Part shown: piece after piece, positions 59,701-64,000 of the stretch
How positions within the stretch are numbered: the stretch's first letter is position 1
Layout of the letters: each line of letters begins with the position of its first letter
NCBI GenBank assembly: GCA_029718625.1
Contig: CM056389.1
Coordinates: 8,391,804 to 8,455,803, forward strand
DNA length: 64,000 nucleotides
Reading direction: 5' to 3'
From: Synaphobranchus kaupii
Taxonomy: Eukaryota > Chordata > Actinopteri > Anguilliformes > Synaphobranchidae
Made by a program: the position numbers and the translations under genes
The notes under the pieces: model-generated
What the model was told of the DNA's origin: nothing
Seen by the model: the letters and a program-made list of their open reading frames with translations, nothing else
Databases searched by the model: none

Positions 59701-59984
59701 GGTACAAACCCCAATTCAAAAAAGTGGGGACCGTATATAAAATGCACATAAAAGCAGATAGCAGTGATTTGTAAATTGATTTGTAAATGTTTTACCTTTA
59801 TCAACTTTATTGATTTTTGTAAATATACACTAATTCTAAATTTGATGCCTGCAACACATTCCAAAAAAGTTGGGACAGGGGCAAAAAAAAATAAAAACAC
59901 CTGTATGGAACATTCCACAGGTGAAGAGTTGATGCTATGATGACTGGATATAAAAGGATATCAAAAGACTCTTGATATTTTATT

Positions 59985-61275
59985 TTCAGGTACTCTTAGA
60001 AGCGATACTATAACCTCTCTGCATTTGAATGGATCTCTATGGGTGGATAAATTGCTGTAAGTCATCAAGGCTCTGAGGTATCAAACAAGCCTTAAACCAT
60101 CACTCTGCTGCCAGATATGCAGTAGATATGGATGGATCACTTGAAGGGTTGTTTCTCCTGACTTATTTTTCCATAGAGTTCGATAGGGAAATGAGTCAGG
60201 AGAAACAACCCTTAAAGTGATCCATCCATATCTACTGCACATCTGGCTAGTGATGTGTCGTTCAGGAACGATCCGATTCTTTTGAACGGCTCTTTGGTAG
60301 GAACGAAGGGAACCGAGTCTCGTAGGTATCTGAGCCGTTCTTTTTTGCCAAGTTTTCCCTAGAGTGTTTCCCATCAAAAATATTTCATAAAACACGACCA
60401 TGTTTTTGGTATATTATATTTTATATTAGAGTACATTTCCATAGCCTATAAGATTTTAATCACGTTAACTGTTGCTGTTAAAAAATACAGAGCGAAGTTC
60501 ACAAACTCCGTTGGTAGGTTTAAATACATTTCCCATGCACCCCTACTGGGGGATGACGTTGTCGAATGTGTTGTTTTGATACTTGTGTTGCTTTCAAAAT
60601 AAAGGGAGAGTTTGCATTAGTTCTTCAACTCGCAAATTATTCGTCGTCTCTCTATCGCTCAACTTCCACAACCTTGCATAATATATCGACAGGAAGTCTT
60701 AAGTCTTGTAAAGTGAGTGGGAAAATATTATACATTAGGCTATATAGCCTATATTACATTTAATCAATTTCTAATCCATTTCTAATTATTATTATATTCT
60801 AATTTAAGTGCGTGTGTGTGGGGGCAGTAGAAAACCGTAATGAAGTGAACGTAAATATGAACAAAAAAAAAAGGATATGTAGGTAGAGTATCATATATGT
60901 TCATGTGTTATTTATGTCTTCTGCTAATGGGCAGATGTTTACAGTCCTCTGCCAGACATTTGGCGACTAGTATGTGCATTATTAGATTTAGTAGGCTAGT
61001 GTAATCCTGCCATTCGTAGTCGTAAAGTGCCCCCCTCTCACACATGCATGCATGCACACATACACGCAAAAAGAACGAAGAGCCGTTCTTTTGAATGGCT
61101 CTCGGAAACGAACGGAGCCATAAGATCCGGTTCCCTTAAAAGAGGCATAATTCCCATCACTACATCTGGCAGCAGAGTGATGGTTTAAGGCTTGTTTGAT
61201 ACGTCAGACCCTTGATGACTTAGAGCCATTTAGCCAACCATGTGTTCCATACTATTCCTGTGTAATTTACAGCTT
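59985..61275. mobile_element. Palindromic foldback element, copy 2, split by a hAT element
   Basis: Shares TTTTCAGGTACTCTTAGAAG and the arms with the copy at 3822-4205. The left arm is 60058-60170, the right arm 60185-60247 continuing at 61163-61275 after removal of the inserted element. The last part (ATGTGTTCCATACTATTCCT) is complementary to sequence left of the palindrome in copy 1, so the full inverted repeat is over 200 bp. Confidence 0.8.
60248..61162. mobile_element. hAT-like element inside the foldback element
   Basis: An exact 8-bp target duplication CATCTGGC (60240-60247 and 61163-61170) flanks ends TAGTGATG...CATCACTA. Inner sequences GAACGATCCGATTCTTTTGA and AAAGAACGAAGAGCCGTTCT show further inverted similarity. 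No transposase frame in 915 bp, so non-autonomous. Confidence 0.9.
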
Positions 61276-62620
61276 TATACCATGGCTTGGATAAATACTC
61301 GATTCCGATTGACTGGAGGGTGGGCATTTAATTTGTGTAACCGCCCGGCTCTGAAGTAGCGCTGGCAACATTTTAATCACCGTTCTAAATTAATACGCCG
61401 TCTACGTTATCTGCTGCCAGCGCCATTAGAGTACTAGTCCACCCCCCTTCATCCCAAGGAAGAGAGAGAACTAAAAACCTTTGCCCACCCAACAACCCGG
61501 GAACGCATGTTTTCCATTTTCCATTTCAATGTCTTGTGATTTCCTTTTTGTTTTGTAAATTTTTCCTTTTTGTAGGTGATGTAACTTATTGTCGTGTTTT
61601 GAATGTTGCATGTTAATTTTAAAAATTAAAAAGGGAGGGGAAATTAACCCCCCCCCCGATAAAATATGTTTTAAAATTGTGAAATGAAATGATGATGATT
61701 ATTATAACAAAACAAAATGTTTTTATTGTAAAATCAATTTAAAAACCAATAAAAAAAGACAATTTTTTTTAATGGTAACCATAGCAACACCAAGCCGGCA
61801 AATAACGCTAAATCGGCTGATTTTAAAAGTTTGTCTTCGCCAAATATCTTAGTTACAACAACTTTAATCTAGCAAAGCAGTTTTGTGGTTAGAGGTGAAG
61901 TATTTATTCAGTTTGGAAATATGAACGTAGCTAACATAGTCGGGCTTTGCCTAATGTAATGTAACGCTAACGTGAGCAACGCTGGTTGCGAGATCCAGCG
62001 TTGAAGTTACTTCACAAAGCACGTTAATCTGTGTATTAAAAAACATTTTATCAAGCGAAATGTCTTAGATATGACAAGTTACATCTAACAGTAACAAACT
62101 TTGTATCTATAGTAGGCTATTTTTTTCAGATGTTCCCATCTCATGAGGCAAATCTGAAATGCAATTTCCTTAGCATGGGCTGTTTAATAGGCTGCGTGAC
62201 CAAAGCATTTTTAAAAAGCAAGACGGAGAGAGGGAGGTAAATTGAGTTGTGGTTTCATGCAATTTTCTTAAATAATCTAACTAATGACAAAAATAACCAA
62301 AATTGATGCTAATTTTATGGTATAAAGTTGAGAAGGAACTATTTATTTCCTTATAGAATCAATTGTTTTCAGAACTACCAACGAGAGGTTTTTGCATAAC
62401 TACGGACAAAATAGAACTAGTAACGAGAAATAGAATTAGCAAAGAGATGTTTTCTGTTCAAATAGAACTATCAACGAGCAGTTTTGCATGACAACGGCAA
62501 ACAAATGGCCAAAATGGCCTCGGAAGGATATTTCAATTTCAGCTGATTAAGTCGATAAAAATCAATAAATATAAATGTAACTATATATAATCATTGTTGG
62601 TAACAATGGTATAAGCGCAA
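61276..62620. mobile_element. MITE-like inverted-repeat element
   Basis: Left: TTTATACCATGGCTTGGATA ... GGGTGGGCATTTAATTTGTG, CCGCCCGGCTC. Right (inverted): GAGCCGGGCATTACACAGTT, TAAATGCCCG and upstream ATGGTATAAGCG. The order of matching blocks is only partly collinear, so the exact ends are uncertain. Contains a poly-C tract at 61650-61658 and AT-rich sequence without genes. Confidence 0.5.
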
Positions 62621-62829
62621 TAATGACCGAGGAGCCGGGCATTACACAGTTTAAATGCCCGACGCGGAGGGAAATTCCAATAAAGTTGATGAGGTAAAAC
62701 ATTAAATATCTTTTCTTTGTACTGTTTTAAATTAAATGTATGTAAAAGATAATTTACAAACCACTGCTTTCTTCTTTTACATGCATTTTACATACTGTCC
62801 CAACGTTTTTTGGAATTGGGGTTTGTAAA

Positions 62830-63670
62830 TGGCTCCTCCAGTACTAGTGTTTGCATTTGTTTTTCCAAATCCCAAATCCCAGGAGATCTTCCTACCTGAC
62901 TGTGTAACCTGTGATGTGAGGTGCATCCGTTACCCCAGCGACAAACAGTTTCTTTGGGGGTCCATCAGACTCAACTCCTCCTGTGGGGGGGGGTTACTGT
63001 TACTGGTGAGACTATGTTGTTTTGTTTCCTTATAAAAAATAATTTACATGCTGCTCTTACCTTTTCTTTTCAGTGGTGTTAGAGCGGGCCATCTCACAGC
63101 ATCATTTAGCACCGCCCTGGTGGAGAGAACAGGAAATGCAATTATTACACTGCCAAGAGCACTGTATTTGTGGTAAGTACAAACAAAATGGCGGAACCAC
63201 CTCACCAGGCTCCTAGTGGCACACAGCTATGGCCTTTATAACTGCATTTTTACACTATTTCCTCAGAGGTCAAATTAGTTTTTAAAAATTGTATATAAGA
63301 GACAAACATTTTCCATATCCTATTTCTAAAACAATGCCTACATAAGATGTATTGTACATGTGTGTTAACAAACTAGATGCCTGGTGAAAATATGCAGATA
63401 TTACTAATCACTAGCGTGAGGGACAAAGTCACAAGTTCTGATTGGTCTTAATGACAGGTCTTTTTATTTGATTCTCAGCGATTGAAGGGTGAAATGTGGG
63501 TCTATGGGGGGTGGCATTTGGCCCCATGGGTCACGAGTGGAACCTACCCTCTGAATCTCCTTGTTGGACTTGGGGATGAGTTTGGTGTGACACCACTGTC
63601 AAGTGAATGTATCCCCTGGGAAAGAGATAACGAGGAAATGAGGCAGCAGGCTTTTCATTCTCCAGTTCAC
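62830..63670. other. Intergenic DNA at the end of the window
   Basis: Two short + strand frames (62829-63035 and 63482-63760) are not recognised and have no clear exon borders. Nothing else seen. Confidence 0.4.
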
Positions 63671-63872
63671 TGTCCCCAGACCACAGAGCCCTTATTACAT
63701 CTAATATATACCATTCTCCAGTTCACTGGCCCCAGACCACAGAGCCCTTATTACATCTAATATATACCATTCTCCAGTTCACTGGCCCCAGACCACAGAG
63801 CCCTTATTACATCTAATATATACCATTCTCCAGTTCACTGGCCCCAGACCACAGAGCCCTTATTAAATCTAA
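63657..63872. repeat. 56-bp minisatellite, about 4 units
   Basis: The unit is CCAGTTCACTGGCCCCAGAC, CACAGAGCCCTTATTACATC, TAATATATACCATTCT. The first copy has CTGTCCCC, the last TTAAATC. Confidence 0.95.
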
Positions 63873-63894
63873 TATACACTTATACATACATATA

Positions 63895-64000
63895 CACAAG
63901 CCTTATACCATCACTCTGCTGCCAGAAATACAGTAGATATGGATGGATAACTTGAAGGGTTTCTTCTCCTGACTTATTTTTCCATAGAAAATTTGTCAGG
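63895..64000. mobile_element. Palindromic foldback element, copy 3 (partial at window end)
   Basis: CCATCACTCTGCTGCCAGAA and GTAGATATGGATGGATAACT match the left arm at 60085-60160. The element continues beyond the window. Confidence 0.8.

Larger units (their letters stand above)
59703..62826. mobile_element. Outer element of a nested set (Tc1/mariner-type ends)
   Basis: The left end CAAACCCCAATTCAAAAAAG and the right end, its inverted match with GGAATTGGGGTTTG, are flanked by TA (59701-59702 and 62827-62828). Similarity of the ends extends about 100 bp inwards. About 3.1 kb lies between them, mostly other elements. No transposase frame. The ends belong to a very common fish family. Confidence 0.75.

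Noticed and set aside
63482..63760. 92-codon + strand frame starting MKGEMWVYGGWH
   Set aside because: Its second half is the 56-bp minisatellite and the first half resembles no known protein.

Overview
The window is eukaryotic and almost certainly from a ray-finned (teleost) fish. It carries one interrupted vertebrate gene with GT-AG exons, no operon structure, Tc1-like and hAT-like transposons, L2 and Tx1/L1-type LINEs, a tRNA-derived SINE, dispersed repeats of the kind seen in many fish genomes, and a very large amount of minisatellite DNA. Most long open frames here are minisatellites or transposon pieces, not host genes.

Host gene: four exon types spread over 36 kb on the + strand encode the chromatin factor BAP18 (human C17orf49; subunit of the MLL1/WDR5 and NURF/BPTF complexes). 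They are exon A (SANT domain, 1124-1225), exon B (end of SANT plus basic/Pro region), exon C (acidic motif NDSDANSD) and the terminal exon D with the stop codon (37004-37068). Upstream exons lie before the window. Exons B and C occur twice (12882-13698 and 26423-27231), inside an 8.5-12 kb near-identical tandem copy whose junction holds a 500-N assembly gap. B+C is 332 nt, so using both copies would break the reading frame. A haplotype duplication in the assembly, or a very recent tandem duplication, are the two explanations.

Layout: 1-1000 a small TTAA-flanked element; 1124-2991 exon A fused to a 62-bp minisatellite, then a 35-bp minisatellite; 3-4.7 kb old repeats and a palindromic element; 4.7-11.3 kb a 5'-truncated Tx1-like LINE split by an intact Tc1-like element (5015-6545); 11.3-18.5 kb duplicated block, copy 1; 18.5-23.2 kb an L2 LINE (minus strand) ending at the gap; 23.7-35.9 kb duplicated block, copy 2, with a 66-bp minisatellite of about 75 units inside a transposon; 37 kb terminal exon; 38-43 kb hAT-like, Tc1 and Kolobok-like (THAP-bearing) relics; 43.5-46.3 kb a minisatellite cluster with a microRNA gene; 47-57 kb AT-rich intergenic DNA and microsatellites; 57.2-58.6 kb another minisatellite; 59.7-62.8 kb a three-level nest of transposons; 63.7-64 kb a small minisatellite and another palindromic element.

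Main discovery candidates: (1) A convincing miR-15/16/195/497-family hairpin on the minus strand (44481-44562), downstream of BAP18 and in opposite orientation, as mammalian MIR195/MIR497 lie next to C17orf49. Its 5' flank plus the first ten bases of the mature miRNA have been amplified into an array of about 54 32-bp units. Any + strand transcript of that array would be a dense natural sponge for the same miRNA family. (2) The 62-bp minisatellite after BAP18 exon A is built from the end of that exon plus its splice donor. Each unit carries a new AG acceptor, a 24-nt in-frame mini-exon and a GTAAG donor.
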